Positions 34,394 through 44,113 are shown, counted from the first letter of the stretch. The stretch is 64,000 nt of DNA from Bacteroidales bacterium (GCA_017561935.1 JAFZBE010000044.1:1-64000); one strand, 5' to 3'. The notes: generated from the letters alone by a model not told the origin. Numbers and translations are program-made.

Positions 34394-37054
34394 ATGAAAC
34401 CTCTCCTTTTCATTGCATTCTCAGCTCTCGCCCTACCGACCTTGGCCGACACCGTACTCAACGATGCCGACCTCGTGGGTGCTTATCATACCAAGAGCTA
34501 TAGCCAGCGCATCGTATGCCACGATCCATCGGTCTTCATGGACACCATTAACTTCGAGAAGACCTCTCCACGTTATTACATCTACGGCTCTCACCTCGGC
34601 GCAGGCTACACCTCCCCTACCAGCAATTACCAGAACTGGACCGCCTTCGGCAATGGGGAAACCAGCAACTGCTCCCTCTTTGCCGACCTCAACGGCAATC
34701 GCGTCAACTACTCGAGTGCCTACAATACACACGCCGTAAAAAAGGTGAAGAACTATCAGGGCAACGAAGTCGATTTCGGCAACTTCAATGCCCATGATTG
34801 GCAATACAAGGGCTACAACATCCAGGGCAACCAATGGGCTCCCGACGTGATCTACAACCCCACGATGAAGAAGTGGCTGATGTACATGAGCATCAACGGC
34901 GACCACTGGGCTTCGGTCATTGTCTGCCTGACCTCCGATTCGCCTCAAGGTCCGTGGATCTACCAGGGGCCCGTTGTCTTCTCAGGCTTCCAAGGATCTT
35001 ACGACCACAATGGCTATACTCACACCAATGACTACAAGCACACCGACCTCGAGATAGCCATCGGCGAACAATCGTCACTCCCGCAGCGCTACAACGTAGG
35101 AGGCAACTGGGGACAATATTACCCCAACTGCATCGACCCCTGCGTCTTCTACGACGAAGAGGGCAAACTTTGGATGAGCTATGGCTCGTGGTCAGGAGGC
35201 ATCTTCATCTTCCAGCTCGACCGAAACACCGGCCTGCGTGACTATACCATCACCTATCCACTGCAGATCAACGGTTCCAACTCCTCCTCCACTACGGCCG
35301 ATCGCAACATGACCTGCGACCCATATTTTGGCCGCAAGATTGCAGGCGGATACTACGTCTCGGGCGAAGCATCCTACATCGAGCATATCGGCAACTGGTA
35401 CTACCTCTTCATGAGCTACGGTGGTCTCGTGGCCAATGGCGGCTACCAGATTCGCGTCTTCCGCAGCGAAAAACCCGACGGCCCTTACAAGGACTGCTGT
35501 ACCGCTGCCGGACAATCAGCCATCTACAACAGCTACATCCTCAATTATGGTCGTAACATTGGACGGTGCATCGGTGTGAAGATTCTGTCCAACTACCAGT
35601 GGGATACCATGTCAACTGCCGAACTTGCCCAAGGCCACAACTCGGCTATCGTCGATCATGAAGGCCGTGCGCTTTTGGTCTATCACACCCGTTTCAATAA
35701 CGGCACCGAAGGTCATCAGGTACGTGTCCACCAATTGTTTGTCAACGAGGACGGATGGCTCGTCACAGCTCCCTACGAATTCAGCGGCGAAACCGTTTCG
35801 ACAGCCGACATCGCTGCTTCGCAGCTCTATAGCGCCGACGAAGTGGTTGGTGACTACCAGCTGATTGCACATCCTTACAACCAAGACACCGACAACAAGG
35901 CATACGAGACACCCGCACTCATCCATCTGAACAGCGATGGCACCGTGAGCGGACAATATACAGGCACTTGGGAACTCGTAAGTGGCACAAGCTATATCAA
36001 TATTTCGCTCAAGGGTGTCCGCACGGGTGCCAACCAGATTGAATTCAAGGGTGTGCTGACACGCCAGACCATTGACTATACCGACATCTCAGCCATCTGC
36101 TTCACCGCGCTTAGCTCAAGCAACGGCTACGTTTCGGCTTCTAACCAAACACGTGGTCTGCAGGTTTGGGGCAGCAAAGCCGATGCCAAGGCTGCCATCA
36201 AATACACCATCGACAAGGTGAGTCTCAGTTCTACCGTCAACACCGACCTTACCCTACCCGCCGGAAAGCTCGGTGCTTCCATCGAATGGACCTCGAGCAA
36301 TCCAAGCGTCATCACCAACGAAGGCAAGATTGTGAACAATGGTCAGGCAACGATGACGGCCACTATTCGTAAGGATGGCTACGTCTATACCAAAAACTTC
36401 GCTGTCACTGTCGATGGCGAGGCTACTCCAACCTATTTCCCCGAGTGTGGTGCAAAGGACTTCAGCAACGGTTGGTGGCAGACCTTCTCCTCTACCTACA
36501 CACTCAAGGCAGGTGCACAGTGCAACTTCAAGTTCTACAACTACACCAAGGGTGAGCAGAACTGGCAGAACTGGGTACTCTACGGGTGTAAAGCATTTAG
36601 TAACGGAAACATCACCAACGAGTACTTTGGTGTCCGTGCCGACAACTGGGACAACACCACCGGCTCGAATACGGGTTGCACAAGCAACTACGACTGGAAC
36701 ACCTTCAAGACTGACATGGATGGCTCTCTCGTCGATATGACGTGCAGTCTCGGCAGCAATGGGGCATTCGAGATGAAATCGACCATCACTACCAAGACTG
36801 GAAAAGTTTATAACTACTCCTACAAGAAAACAATCAGCGCACGCCCCGCACAAATTGTGCTTTTCTTCGTCACCGAAGCAGCCTGGATCGGACCTGAAGG
36901 TCCCAACGGCGAGAGCCTCGGCATTGAGGAGATCCAGATTGATGAGTCGGCACGTACAGCCACCGACGGCATCTACGACATGTATGGTCGTCGCCTCAAC
37001 AGCTTCCAGAAAGGCATCAACATCGTGAACGGCAAGAAGGTCATCCTCCGATAA
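34394..37054 (+). CDS. GH43 endo-arabinanase-like enzyme with GWW domain and C-terminal sorting tail
   Basis: 886 residues; signal MKPLLFIAFSALALPTLA. A five-bladed GH43 propeller holds the three acids Asp44 (HDPSVF), Asp248 (IDPCVF) and Glu325 (SGEASY). A lipocalin-like C-terminal GH43 domain follows (about 480-610), then an atrophied Ig-like domain (ASIEWTSSNPSVITNEGKIV). Next is a GWW domain (about 685-845, GWW at 693) like those in the SGBP. The tail DMYGRRLNSFQKGINIVNGK fits type IX secretion sorting. It likely cuts arabinan chains outside the cell. The GWW domain may anchor it to the same glycan as the SGBP. Confidence 0.92.
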   Translation: MKPLLFIAFSALALPTLADTVLNDADLVGAYHTKSYSQRIVCHDPSVFMDTINFEKTSPRYYIYGSHLGAGYTSPTSNYQNWTAFGNGETSNCSLFADLNGNRVNYSSAYNTHAVKKVKNYQGNEVDFGNFNAHDWQYKGYNIQGNQWAPDVIYNPTMKKWLMYMSINGDHWASVIVCLTSDSPQGPWIYQGPVVFSGFQGSYDHNGYTHTNDYKHTDLEIAIGEQSSLPQRYNVGGNWGQYYPNCIDPCVFYDEEGKLWMSYGSWSGGIFIFQLDRNTGLRDYTITYPLQINGSNSSSTTADRNMTCDPYFGRKIAGGYYVSGEASYIEHIGNWYYLFMSYGGLVANGGYQIRVFRSEKPDGPYKDCCTAAGQSAIYNSYILNYGRNIGRCIGVKILSNYQWDTMSTAELAQGHNSAIVDHEGRALLVYHTRFNNGTEGHQVRVHQLFVNEDGWLVTAPYEFSGETVSTADIAASQLYSADEVVGDYQLIAHPYNQDTDNKAYETPALIHLNSDGTVSGQYTGTWELVSGTSYINISLKGVRTGANQIEFKGVLTRQTIDYTDISAICFTALSSSNGYVSASNQTRGLQVWGSKADAKAAIKYTIDKVSLSSTVNTDLTLPAGKLGASIEWTSSNPSVITNEGKIVNNGQATMTATIRKDGYVYTKNFAVTVDGEATPTYFPECGAKDFSNGWWQTFSSTYTLKAGAQCNFKFYNYTKGEQNWQNWVLYGCKAFSNGNITNEYFGVRADNWDNTTGSNTGCTSNYDWNTFKTDMDGSLVDMTCSLGSNGAFEMKSTITTKTGKVYNYSYKKTISARPAQIVLFFVTEAAWIGPEGPNGESLGIEEIQIDESARTATDGIYDMYGRRLNSFQKGINIVNGKKVILR

Positions 37055-37108
37055 GGCAGATGATAGCAATTTAAACAAAAACGGGCGCCTGGCACTTCAT
37101 GATAATAG

Positions 37109-37143
37109 TAAGGCTGTGTCAAAGTTATTTTGACACAGCCTTA
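37109..37143. terminator. Bidirectional terminator after GH43
   Basis: A perfect 15-bp stem TAAGGCTGTGTCAAA / TTTGACACAGCCTTA with loop GTTAT. It is shared with the convergent small-peptide gene. Confidence 0.85.
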
Positions 37144-37195
37144 TTATAGGTTGGGCGTATAGAATTACACAGAAACCACCTGAACACTTGACATA

Positions 37196-37375
37196 TTAGT
37201 CCTCATCCCAGATGCCACGTTCTTTGGAGCGAGGTGCACTACTGCCTGTTCCGTCACCTGGTTTAACTTCCTCGTTAAAAGTGCCGCCTCCAACCTTCAA
37301 ACTTGTGCAGATGACTTGTGTCATGTCATACTCCACCACATCAAGGGTGGGTTTCGCATAAAATTTCTTATTCAT
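37196..37375 (-). CDS. Small peptide (59 aa) of a KKxYxxP...VIxTS family
   Basis: A short frame read directly from the minus strand. It starts MNKKFYAKPTLDVVEYDMTQ, continues VICTSLKVGGG, has an acidic, Gly/Ser-rich middle and ends APRSKERGIWDED. It shares K-K-x-Y/F-x-x-P, then V-I-x-T-S, A-P-x-R-S and a near-terminal Trp with the 53-aa peptide at 48065. It has no signal peptide or membrane segment. It lies 60 bp after the GLUG-repeat protein; a -7-like TATATTTG (37428-37435) could also drive it separately. It ends at the shared terminator. Function unknown. Confidence 0.75.
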   Translation of the reverse strand: MNKKFYAKPTLDVVEYDMTQVICTSLKVGGGTFNEEVKPGDGTGSSAPRSKERGIWDED

Positions 37376-37435
37376 AGTAAGATAATTTATTTTGAATTTT
37401 TTTCTAATCTAGCAGTGCAAATATACATATTATCT

Positions 37436-39655
37436 TCAAAATACGACCTTACGGCCATTGTGGATGTAAATACCACCAGCTGAGGGTTTCTCGTTCAAGT
37501 AACGACCGTCAAGGGTGTACCAAGTGTTCGAAGAGTTAGAGTAATTGCAAATCTCTTTGATGCCCATCTCTTCATCGCCAAAGCTAAGATTGAACGCCTT
37601 GATTGCGTTAGCACCACCTTCAAGATTCAGTTTAAAATAGGCACGGAATGCATTAATCGTCATCGCAGCATTGGGGTAATAAAGGGTATTTTGTGCTCCC
37701 AGATACAGTAAATTCGGATTAGCTTCTTCAATAGTCAAGGGTTCGAAGCAACCAATGAAATCAACATAGTCCGTCTCTACTTTTGTGTTTTCCAAATCCG
37801 GCACATTCATAATATAGACATTGTTGAAATTTGGTTCAATGATATCGTCCAACTCATTGTTTACATCCTCCCACTTCACGATATAGGGCACACCAGCGCT
37901 GATGCTCTCTGCCAGATCGAATTCCAACGACAATGAGCCTTCGCTGAAATCAGCTGATGCAAGTGTCATTACCGTGGCTCCTTCAAGAATAGTTCCGGTG
38001 AAACTAATGTCATCCTCCTCATTGCCATCCTCAACGTCAAATGGCAGGCACAAGGTGTTCCAATCACCATCAGTGAAGAGAGTCCTATTAATGAGCTTCA
38101 CGGAGACTGTATTCCCGTCGTATTGACTCAGGACTTCATCATTACCACCAGTATTGTAAAGAGGCAGGAAACTCAGAATAAAGGAATCTTCGCCATACTT
38201 AAGACCATTCTCGCAGCAGACTATGCCATTTAATGTGAAAGAATCACTTATCTCCTGTCCGATGACACCAGAGGTTACTAAACTTGTTCCCAGGATGTAT
38301 CCGCGAACAGCGCCATCGTTTTCGATAACATCTTCTCCATGTGCACCACCGAAGTCGAAATCATTCACATAATAATTATTGTGTACTGCAACAAATTCCC
38401 TGTCGCGTGCTACCGCATTGTTTCGTCTTGGTGCATCAGCTTCTGACGACATGATGAGACCGATGATGGCTCCGACGCTACTTTCTTCTGCTGTGACAGA
38501 GTTACCCGAATAGATGCAAGCTTCCATGGTAGCCCCCGAAGTATCGATAAAGCCCAAAATGCCACCGACACAATATCCGCCTGATATATTGGAATTGCAA
38601 ACACAACCTTCGACTGTGCCAAAATTCTCTCCTACGATACCACCCATATATCCGGAAGATTCATCGCCTTCAATATTTCCCATGTTAGCGCAATCAGATA
38701 TATATCCTTCCGAGTGACCAGCGATGCCACCAGCATACATCTTTCCATTGACCGCAGCACGGTTCGTGCATCCCAGGATGCTTCCCCAATAATTGTAACC
38801 CACGATACCGCCGACATACTCATCTCCAGTGATTGAGCAGTCATCATCCAAAATAAGGTTTTCAACAGAACCTTGGTTGACGTACCCGAAGATGCCTACA
38901 TTGCTTTCTCCATTAAGCGTAATGCCCGAAAGAGTTTTACCCTTACCATTGAAATGACCATTGAAAGGATAACTTTCCGTTCCAATAGGAGTGAATGTCT
39001 TGCCCGTATAGTCGAGGTCAGCACCAAGCTCAAAAAACATCTCAGTACTGCGGAATGTCCCATTGTTCACCAATGTTGCAAGTAGGTCAAAATCATCTGT
39101 TGTATTTAGGATGAAGGGACTACTCTCATGGCCACTGCCCTCAAAAACCTTCGTAAATGTAGCTACGTAATTGGAACTTCCATTGCTATCGTAAACTCCA
39201 TCACTATAGAACCATACAGAAATGGTATGTTGTCCTACAGAAAGCTCCGAAATATCAACAGCGAGAGACATAAAATTTGCTCCACCATATTTAAATTCCA
39301 TATCTGGATATTGCCACCCATTTGGATCCATAGTCAGATTAATGGTGGTATAGTTCTCGTTGCCATCAAATGTGTAGCACATCTTCATGGTGGCACCTTC
39401 AGCCCATTGGACATTGTTTTCATCGCGCACATGAGATTGGCCAGATAAAGGTAAACTGCCATAAAACGATCCGAGATCTGCCCCATGGAAGGCGCCGCCT
39501 TTACACCAATCAAATGGAGTGCCAGCATAATACCAGGTATTTTTCACATAAATGGCACTATTGCCCACCCAAGCAGCGGATGCCAAGGCAGGAATGACTC
39601 CTGCCACAAAGAAGAGCAGCAAGGAAGAAAAAAAGATTTTTGTAAACTTTTTCAT
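37436..39655 (-). CDS. Secreted GLUG-repeat protein with C-terminal sorting tail
   Basis: 739 residues from MKKFTKIFFSSLLLFFVAGV (signal peptide); the frame to 39703 lacks homologue-like sequence. The middle (about 220-400) holds GLUG-type repeats such as VGGIVGYNYWGSILGCTNRA, AGGIAGHSEGYISDCANMG and MGGIVGENFGTVEGC, which form beta-solenoids in adhesins. After DGDWNTLCLPFDVEDG, a block common in Prevotella secreted proteins, it ends YLNEKPSAGGIYIHNGRKVV, a type IX secretion-type tail. It is probably a surface or secreted adhesin-like protein. The small peptide gene follows by 60 bp. Confidence 0.85.
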   Translation of the reverse strand: MKKFTKIFFSSLLLFFVAGVIPALASAAWVGNSAIYVKNTWYYAGTPFDWCKGGAFHGADLGSFYGSLPLSGQSHVRDENNVQWAEGATMKMCYTFDGNENYTTINLTMDPNGWQYPDMEFKYGGANFMSLAVDISELSVGQHTISVWFYSDGVYDSNGSSNYVATFTKVFEGSGHESSPFILNTTDDFDLLATLVNNGTFRSTEMFFELGADLDYTGKTFTPIGTESYPFNGHFNGKGKTLSGITLNGESNVGIFGYVNQGSVENLILDDDCSITGDEYVGGIVGYNYWGSILGCTNRAAVNGKMYAGGIAGHSEGYISDCANMGNIEGDESSGYMGGIVGENFGTVEGCVCNSNISGGYCVGGILGFIDTSGATMEACIYSGNSVTAEESSVGAIIGLIMSSEADAPRRNNAVARDREFVAVHNNYYVNDFDFGGAHGEDVIENDGAVRGYILGTSLVTSGVIGQEISDSFTLNGIVCCENGLKYGEDSFILSFLPLYNTGGNDEVLSQYDGNTVSVKLINRTLFTDGDWNTLCLPFDVEDGNEEDDISFTGTILEGATVMTLASADFSEGSLSLEFDLAESISAGVPYIVKWEDVNNELDDIIEPNFNNVYIMNVPDLENTKVETDYVDFIGCFEPLTIEEANPNLLYLGAQNTLYYPNAAMTINAFRAYFKLNLEGGANAIKAFNLSFGDEEMGIKEICNYSNSSNTWYTLDGRYLNEKPSAGGIYIHNGRKVVF

Positions 39656-39700
39656 GTTAAACAAATAAAAAGGAATATCATACCCCAGACAAAATGATGG

Positions 39701-39708
39701 CAAAGATA
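39701..39708 (-). promoter_or_regulatory. -7 box of the GLUG-repeat gene
   Basis: TATCTTTG (minus), 46 bp upstream of the start codon. No clear TTG at the expected -33 distance. Confidence 0.5.
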
Positions 39709-39826
39709 CATATTTTTATACTCTTTACATGTATCATTTCAGAATTTAACATTTATTTAACACTAAAAAGTCCATTCCATCCGAAAACCTTTATTACTTT
39801 AGCAATTTTCGCAGTTATAACTTCGT

Positions 39827-39888
39827 TATATCATGATATAGCTAAGGATTTTCAAATAGCAGCATGACCAATCTGTGCACAGATTGGT
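39827..39888. repeat. Two perfect palindromes at the edge of the 42-bp array
   Basis: TATATCATGATATA (39827-39840) and a 22-nt palindrome with arms ACCAATCTGTG / CACAGATTGGT (39867-39888). The second starts with the same CCAAT-type core as the array units next to it. Confidence 0.75.
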
Positions 39889-39895
39889 TATCCTT

Positions 39896-40227
39896 CGATT
39901 GGAAGCGTCCAATTTACGATTGTGAATTGGACACACGCGATCGGAAACGTCCATTTTACGATTTAGAATTGGACACACACGGTTGGAAACGTCCAATTTA
40001 CGATTGAGAATTGGACGCGCACGGTTGGAAACGTCCAATTTACGATCGCGAATTGGACACACACGGTTGGAAACGTCCATTTTACGATAGTGAATTGGAC
40101 ACACGCGGTTGGAAACGTCCATTTTACGATAGTGAATTGGACGCACGCGATTGGAAATGTCCAATTTACGATCGCGAATTGGACGCGCACGATTGGAAAC
40201 GTCCAATTTACGATCGGGAATTGGACC
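39896..40227. repeat. 42-bp tandem repeat array, about 8 copies
   Basis: GAATTGG recurs at 39924, 39966, 40008, 40050, 40092, 40134, 40176 and 40218, exactly 42 bp apart. Each unit contains GTCCAATT-TACGATCGCG-AATTGGAC (8-bp inverted arms) and TTGGAC...GTCCAA, so the array can fold into a chain of hairpins in either phase. Units differ at a few positions (CACACG, CGCACG; TTGGAAAC). Because 42 is a multiple of 3, several frames stay open across it, but none has gene-like surroundings. It fills the 615-bp region between the GLUG gene and the metalloprotease, and no promoter was seen to transcribe it. Confidence 0.92.
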
Positions 40228-40242
40228 GACCCAAAATAAAAT

Positions 40243-40269
40243 AAATACACCCTGATTTGGGGTGTATTT
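40243..40269. terminator. Terminator after the YgjP-type protease gene
   Basis: A 10-bp stem AAATACACCC / GGGTGTATTT with loop TGATTTG, flanked by T-rich sequence on both strands. It directly abuts the protease stop codon. Confidence 0.8.
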
Positions 40270-40270
40270 T

Positions 40271-41125
40271 TTATGTTGGATTCTCCTCATTAACAAACGA
40301 GAATATCGTGGTTTTGTACTTCTTTAGCTCTTTATCAAGCTCAGCCTCCTTCCCTCCGAGCCAAGCATCGAGTTTGGCATGAAAAGCGGGACTGTGATCC
40401 ATATACAGCGTGTGAGTGAGTTCGTGAAGTAGAATCAGCTTCTGCAGATGCAGCGGCAAAAGCAGTGTGAAGAGCGAAAGATTGATGTTATAGCTTTTCT
40501 TGCTATTAAGGAGGGTTCGCTGCTTATGAAGCGAGCAACTCCCCCATCGACCCTTGCTGCTATTGATCTTGACCTCGTTCAACTGAATACCATAACGGTT
40601 GGCATAGGCCAGTAATCGAGGCAACAACTGAACCTTGGCATGATTTCTGATGCCCTCGACTATCGCACGTTCGATGAATTCCTGCACAATCTTCTTTTCA
40701 AAGTCGCAATCAGGTGGACAATATATCTCCAACACAGCAGGTTTCATGATGAGCACCTCGCCCTGTTCGTCCATTTTGATTTGACCGGGCAAACGATGCA
40801 GGAGATACTTTGGACCCGTTCCCTTCATCAAAGAAATATGTATGCAGTCGGTTTCAATACGGAAATCCCAGCCGATACGCGGTTGTTCTGATTTTTTATT
40901 CTTAGCTGCCTGACTACGTTGCAGCATCGCAAGCAGCTGAGGACGCATCTTCTCGACCGAAAGCTGCAAGTCCTTCAGGTCATAGCGTGCTGGTACTGTC
41001 ACTCGAATACCCACCTGAGGAGTGCCATCATTTGCCGGGCGAAACGTATAACGCACGGCCCGCGCATTCACGATGATGTACAGGTGTCCGAATTCGCGGT
41101 CTTCAAGAATCTTGTCGCAAATCAT
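40271..41125 (-). CDS. YgjP-like (DUF45) zinc metallopeptidase
   Basis: A 284-residue cytoplasmic protein. KGRWGSCSLHKQ is followed by the HExxH zinc motif in LHELTHTLYMDHSPAFHAKL, where the third ligand is the His of DHSPAFH, as in the WLM/SprT-like DUF45 family. It lies 4 bp after polA and is probably co-transcribed with it, which would fit a role linked to DNA metabolism. The substrate is unknown. In many bacteria this domain is paired with restriction systems; no such genes are seen here. Confidence 0.88.
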   Translation of the reverse strand: MICDKILEDREFGHLYIIVNARAVRYTFRPANDGTPQVGIRVTVPARYDLKDLQLSVEKMRPQLLAMLQRSQAAKNKKSEQPRIGWDFRIETDCIHISLMKGTGPKYLLHRLPGQIKMDEQGEVLIMKPAVLEIYCPPDCDFEKKIVQEFIERAIVEGIRNHAKVQLLPRLLAYANRYGIQLNEVKINSSKGRWGSCSLHKQRTLLNSKKSYNINLSLFTLLLPLHLQKLILLHELTHTLYMDHSPAFHAKLDAWLGGKEAELDKELKKYKTTIFSFVNEENPT

Positions 41126-41129
41126 GGTT

Positions 41130-44105
41130 TTAGTGTGCGGCTAACCAATTGGGACCGCTTCCGCAATCGGCGATGAGCGGGACAGAGAGTTTGACGACAC
41201 CCGACATCTCTTCAAGCACCACCTTCGTCAGACGTTCAAGTTCCTGGGGAGGCACGGTGAAGTTCAATTCGTCGTGTACCTGAATCAACAGCTTGGCATG
41301 GAGCTTCTCACGGCGAATACGTTCCCAAATACGTACCATGGCAATCTTGATGATGTCGGCCGCAGTTCCCTGGATGGGTGCATTGATGGCATTGCGCTCG
41401 GCATAACCGCGCACGGTGGCGTTGGCCGAGTGGATATCCTTGAGCATACGGCGACGACCGAACAGAGTCTCCACATAACCCTTCTCACGAGCCACACGAA
41501 TACTTTCGTCCATGTATTCCTTGACGCGCGGATAGGTCGAGAAATAACCGTCGATGAGTTGCTTCGCTTCACCTCGTGGGATGTTAAGACGAGAAGCCAG
41601 ACCGAAGGTCGAGATCCCATAAATGATGCCGAAGTTCGCTGTCTTGGCCTTGGTGCGTTCAAGCTTGGTGACCTGGTCGAGGGGCACATGGTAGATCTTG
41701 GCAGCCGTGGCACGGTGGATATCATCGCCTTCGAGGAAGGCCTCCACCATATTCGGATCCTGGCTCAAATGTGCCATGAGTCGTAATTCGATCTGACTAT
41801 AGTCGGCACTGAAGAAGACCTCGCCCTCGTCGGGCACGAAGGCCTTGCGAAGTTCACGGCCTGTAGCATCACGTATGGGGATGTTCTGCAGGTTGGGATT
41901 GCTGCTTGAGAGTCGGCCCGTGGCAGTGACGGTCTGATTGAATTGGCAATGGATGCGGTGTGTGCGGGGATTGATTTCCAGAGGTAATGCCTCGATGTAG
42001 GTGCCCAACAGTTTCTTGTTGCCACGATAATTCAGGATGCCGTCGATGAGTTCGAGGTGCTCGGGTTGCTCAAGACGGCTCTTGAGCTGCACGAGCACAT
42101 CTTCGGCCGTGCTGCGGTTCTTCGCTTTGGGATCGAGACGCAATTCGTCGAAAATCACCTGAGCCACAACCTTGGGTGAAAGCGGATTGAACGGATGCCC
42201 CACGATTTCTGCCAGACGCTGTTCCAATCGCTTCTGCTCCTCCTCAAGGATGGCTTTCGACTCGGTGAGTGCCCCGACATCAAGGCGCACACCAGTGAGT
42301 TCCATATCTGCCAATACGCGAACAAGCGGCATCTCAACCTCGGTGAAGAGCTTGAGCAGATTCTCCTTCTTCAACATCGGACGGAACCTCTGTGCAAGCT
42401 GATAGGTTACATCGCTGTCCTCGCAACAATATTCAGCCACCTGCTCCACCGGGCAGTCGCGCATGGTCTTCGGCATACCATCGTCCTCGGCAGCATCCAT
42501 CATAGCAAAAAGGTCAAGATCGGCTTCGGCTGCCTTTTTCTTCTTTCCAGTGTCGATGAGCGCACTGGTCGGAATGGGCTTGTAACCCAAATAGATCTCC
42601 GACAGATAATCCATGTTGTGAGGCTGTTCCGGCTCGAGCAGATAATGGGCTATCATCGTGTCGAAAAGCGGATAGGCTACCTCGACGCCATAACGCTTGA
42701 GGATGGAATAGTCATACTTCGCATTCTGTGCAATCTTCAGGGCTGCATCATTTTCGAAAACGGGACGAAGCTCCTCGACGATGGCACGGGCTTCCCGTTG
42801 GTCAGCAGGCACGGGCACATACCATGCCTTGTGATCGGCCACGGCGAACGAGATGCCGACAAGTTCAGCGTCGATGATGTTCAGGCTCGTCGTCTCGGTG
42901 TCGAAAGCCCATTCGGCTGTCCAAAACAGCTCGGAAACGAGGTCCTGACGCTTGTCGGGCGTATCTGCGATGATGTAGTTGGTCTGGATGTCGCGGATGC
43001 CCGCGATTCTGCCCTCAGTCAAGCTTGGCTGAGACGAAGACGCTGTTGGAGAAGCGGGAGTTGCGGGAGTAGCTGGTGAAGCGGGAGTGACAATGGGAGC
43101 AGCCGTAGCAACGGGCGCAGACTGCTCAACGAAAAGGGTCGCATTGATTATCTTTGCCTTCACTTCATCGCGCATCTTACGGAATTCGAGCTCGTTGAAG
43201 ATATCTGCGAGCTTGGCATAGTCGGGCGTCTCGACCTTGAGAGCCTCGGCATCGAGCACGGTGCCCGGCACATCGAGACAGATGGTGGCGAGGTATTTCG
43301 AGTCCTTGATCTGCTGGATATTGTCGGCCACCTTGGCAAACATGCCCTTCTTGAGGTTGGGAAGTTCCTTCTTGCCTTCAGCGGCGGCAGCTTCGACCGT
43401 GGCAATCAGATTCTCCACACTATCGAAATCCTCGATGAGTTTCTGTGCCGTCTTCGGTCCTACACCCGGACAACCCGGGATGTTGTCGGCCGAGTCGCCT
43501 TGTAATCCCAACATATCGATGACCTGAGAAGTGCGTTTCAACCCATATTTCTTGAGTACGGCTTCGGTGTCAAGGATCTCGTAACCTGGCCCGAAGGATT
43601 TCGGTTTGAAAATGACGCTATGGTCGGTGACGAGCTGGGCATAGTCCTTGTCGGGGCTCATCATGAAGGTCTCGAACTCTCCGCTCTCATCGGCCAAGCG
43701 CGACATCGTACCCACTACATCGTCGGCCTCGTAATTAGGCACTTCGATGATGGGAATGCGATAAGCCTCGATGATCTTCTTGATCCAAGGCACGGCGAAA
43801 ATGATGTCCTCGGGTGTGGCCTCGCGTTGTGCCTTGTAGGAAGGGAACTGCTCATGGCGGAAGGTTCCTCCCTTCGGATCGAAGCACACAGCGATACAAT
43901 CAGGACGCAGGAGTCCCGACTCGTCGAGCCAAGCGGGATTGGCTTCCGGCATCTTCTGTCCTCCGAGCACATCCTGCAGCGTCTTGGTGAATCCATAAAT
44001 GGCCGAAGTCACCTGCCCCTTGCTATTGACAAGCGGCTTGTTGATGAAACCATAGTAGGCGCGGAAGATCAGCGCGTATGCATCTAAGAGGAACAGTCTT
44101 TTCAT
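41130..44105 (-). CDS. polA: DNA polymerase I
   Basis: 991 residues from MKRLFLLDAYALIFRAYYGF; an ATG three codons upstream overlaps the ychF stop (GTGTAATG), so translational coupling is possible. The order is: 5'-3' exonuclease with YEADDVVGT and GCPGVGPKTAQKLI, then a Pro/Ala/Thr-rich linker (TPASPATPATPASPTASSS), then the 3'-5' exonuclease with intact AFDTETTSLN and NAKYDYS motifs, then the family A polymerase with FSADYSQIELR, the RTKAKTANFGIIYG helix and QVHDEL. It serves in repair and Okazaki fragment processing. The linker is coded by GCGGGAGT microrepeats. Operon: ychF-polA-protease. Confidence 0.97.
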   Translation of the reverse strand: MKRLFLLDAYALIFRAYYGFINKPLVNSKGQVTSAIYGFTKTLQDVLGGQKMPEANPAWLDESGLLRPDCIAVCFDPKGGTFRHEQFPSYKAQREATPEDIIFAVPWIKKIIEAYRIPIIEVPNYEADDVVGTMSRLADESGEFETFMMSPDKDYAQLVTDHSVIFKPKSFGPGYEILDTEAVLKKYGLKRTSQVIDMLGLQGDSADNIPGCPGVGPKTAQKLIEDFDSVENLIATVEAAAAEGKKELPNLKKGMFAKVADNIQQIKDSKYLATICLDVPGTVLDAEALKVETPDYAKLADIFNELEFRKMRDEVKAKIINATLFVEQSAPVATAAPIVTPASPATPATPASPTASSSQPSLTEGRIAGIRDIQTNYIIADTPDKRQDLVSELFWTAEWAFDTETTSLNIIDAELVGISFAVADHKAWYVPVPADQREARAIVEELRPVFENDAALKIAQNAKYDYSILKRYGVEVAYPLFDTMIAHYLLEPEQPHNMDYLSEIYLGYKPIPTSALIDTGKKKKAAEADLDLFAMMDAAEDDGMPKTMRDCPVEQVAEYCCEDSDVTYQLAQRFRPMLKKENLLKLFTEVEMPLVRVLADMELTGVRLDVGALTESKAILEEEQKRLEQRLAEIVGHPFNPLSPKVVAQVIFDELRLDPKAKNRSTAEDVLVQLKSRLEQPEHLELIDGILNYRGNKKLLGTYIEALPLEINPRTHRIHCQFNQTVTATGRLSSSNPNLQNIPIRDATGRELRKAFVPDEGEVFFSADYSQIELRLMAHLSQDPNMVEAFLEGDDIHRATAAKIYHVPLDQVTKLERTKAKTANFGIIYGISTFGLASRLNIPRGEAKQLIDGYFSTYPRVKEYMDESIRVAREKGYVETLFGRRRMLKDIHSANATVRGYAERNAINAPIQGTAADIIKIAMVRIWERIRREKLHAKLLIQVHDELNFTVPPQELERLTKVVLEEMSGVVKLSVPLIADCGSGPNWLAAH

Positions 44106-44113
44106 AAAAAACA

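Noticed and set aside
36254..37078. Minus-strand open frame overlapping the GH43 C-terminus
   Set aside because: Antisense to the GWW domain and sorting tail, and it has no promoter.
39896..40227. CRISPR array
   Set aside because: Units are continuous and related along their whole 42 bp. There are no unique spacers and no cas genes nearby.
39826..40296. A 156-residue open frame across the 42-bp array (and other frames on both strands)
   Set aside because: The repeat length is a multiple of three, so frames stay open by chance. The frame has no promoter, runs through the terminator of the protease gene into its end, and has no non-repetitive domain.
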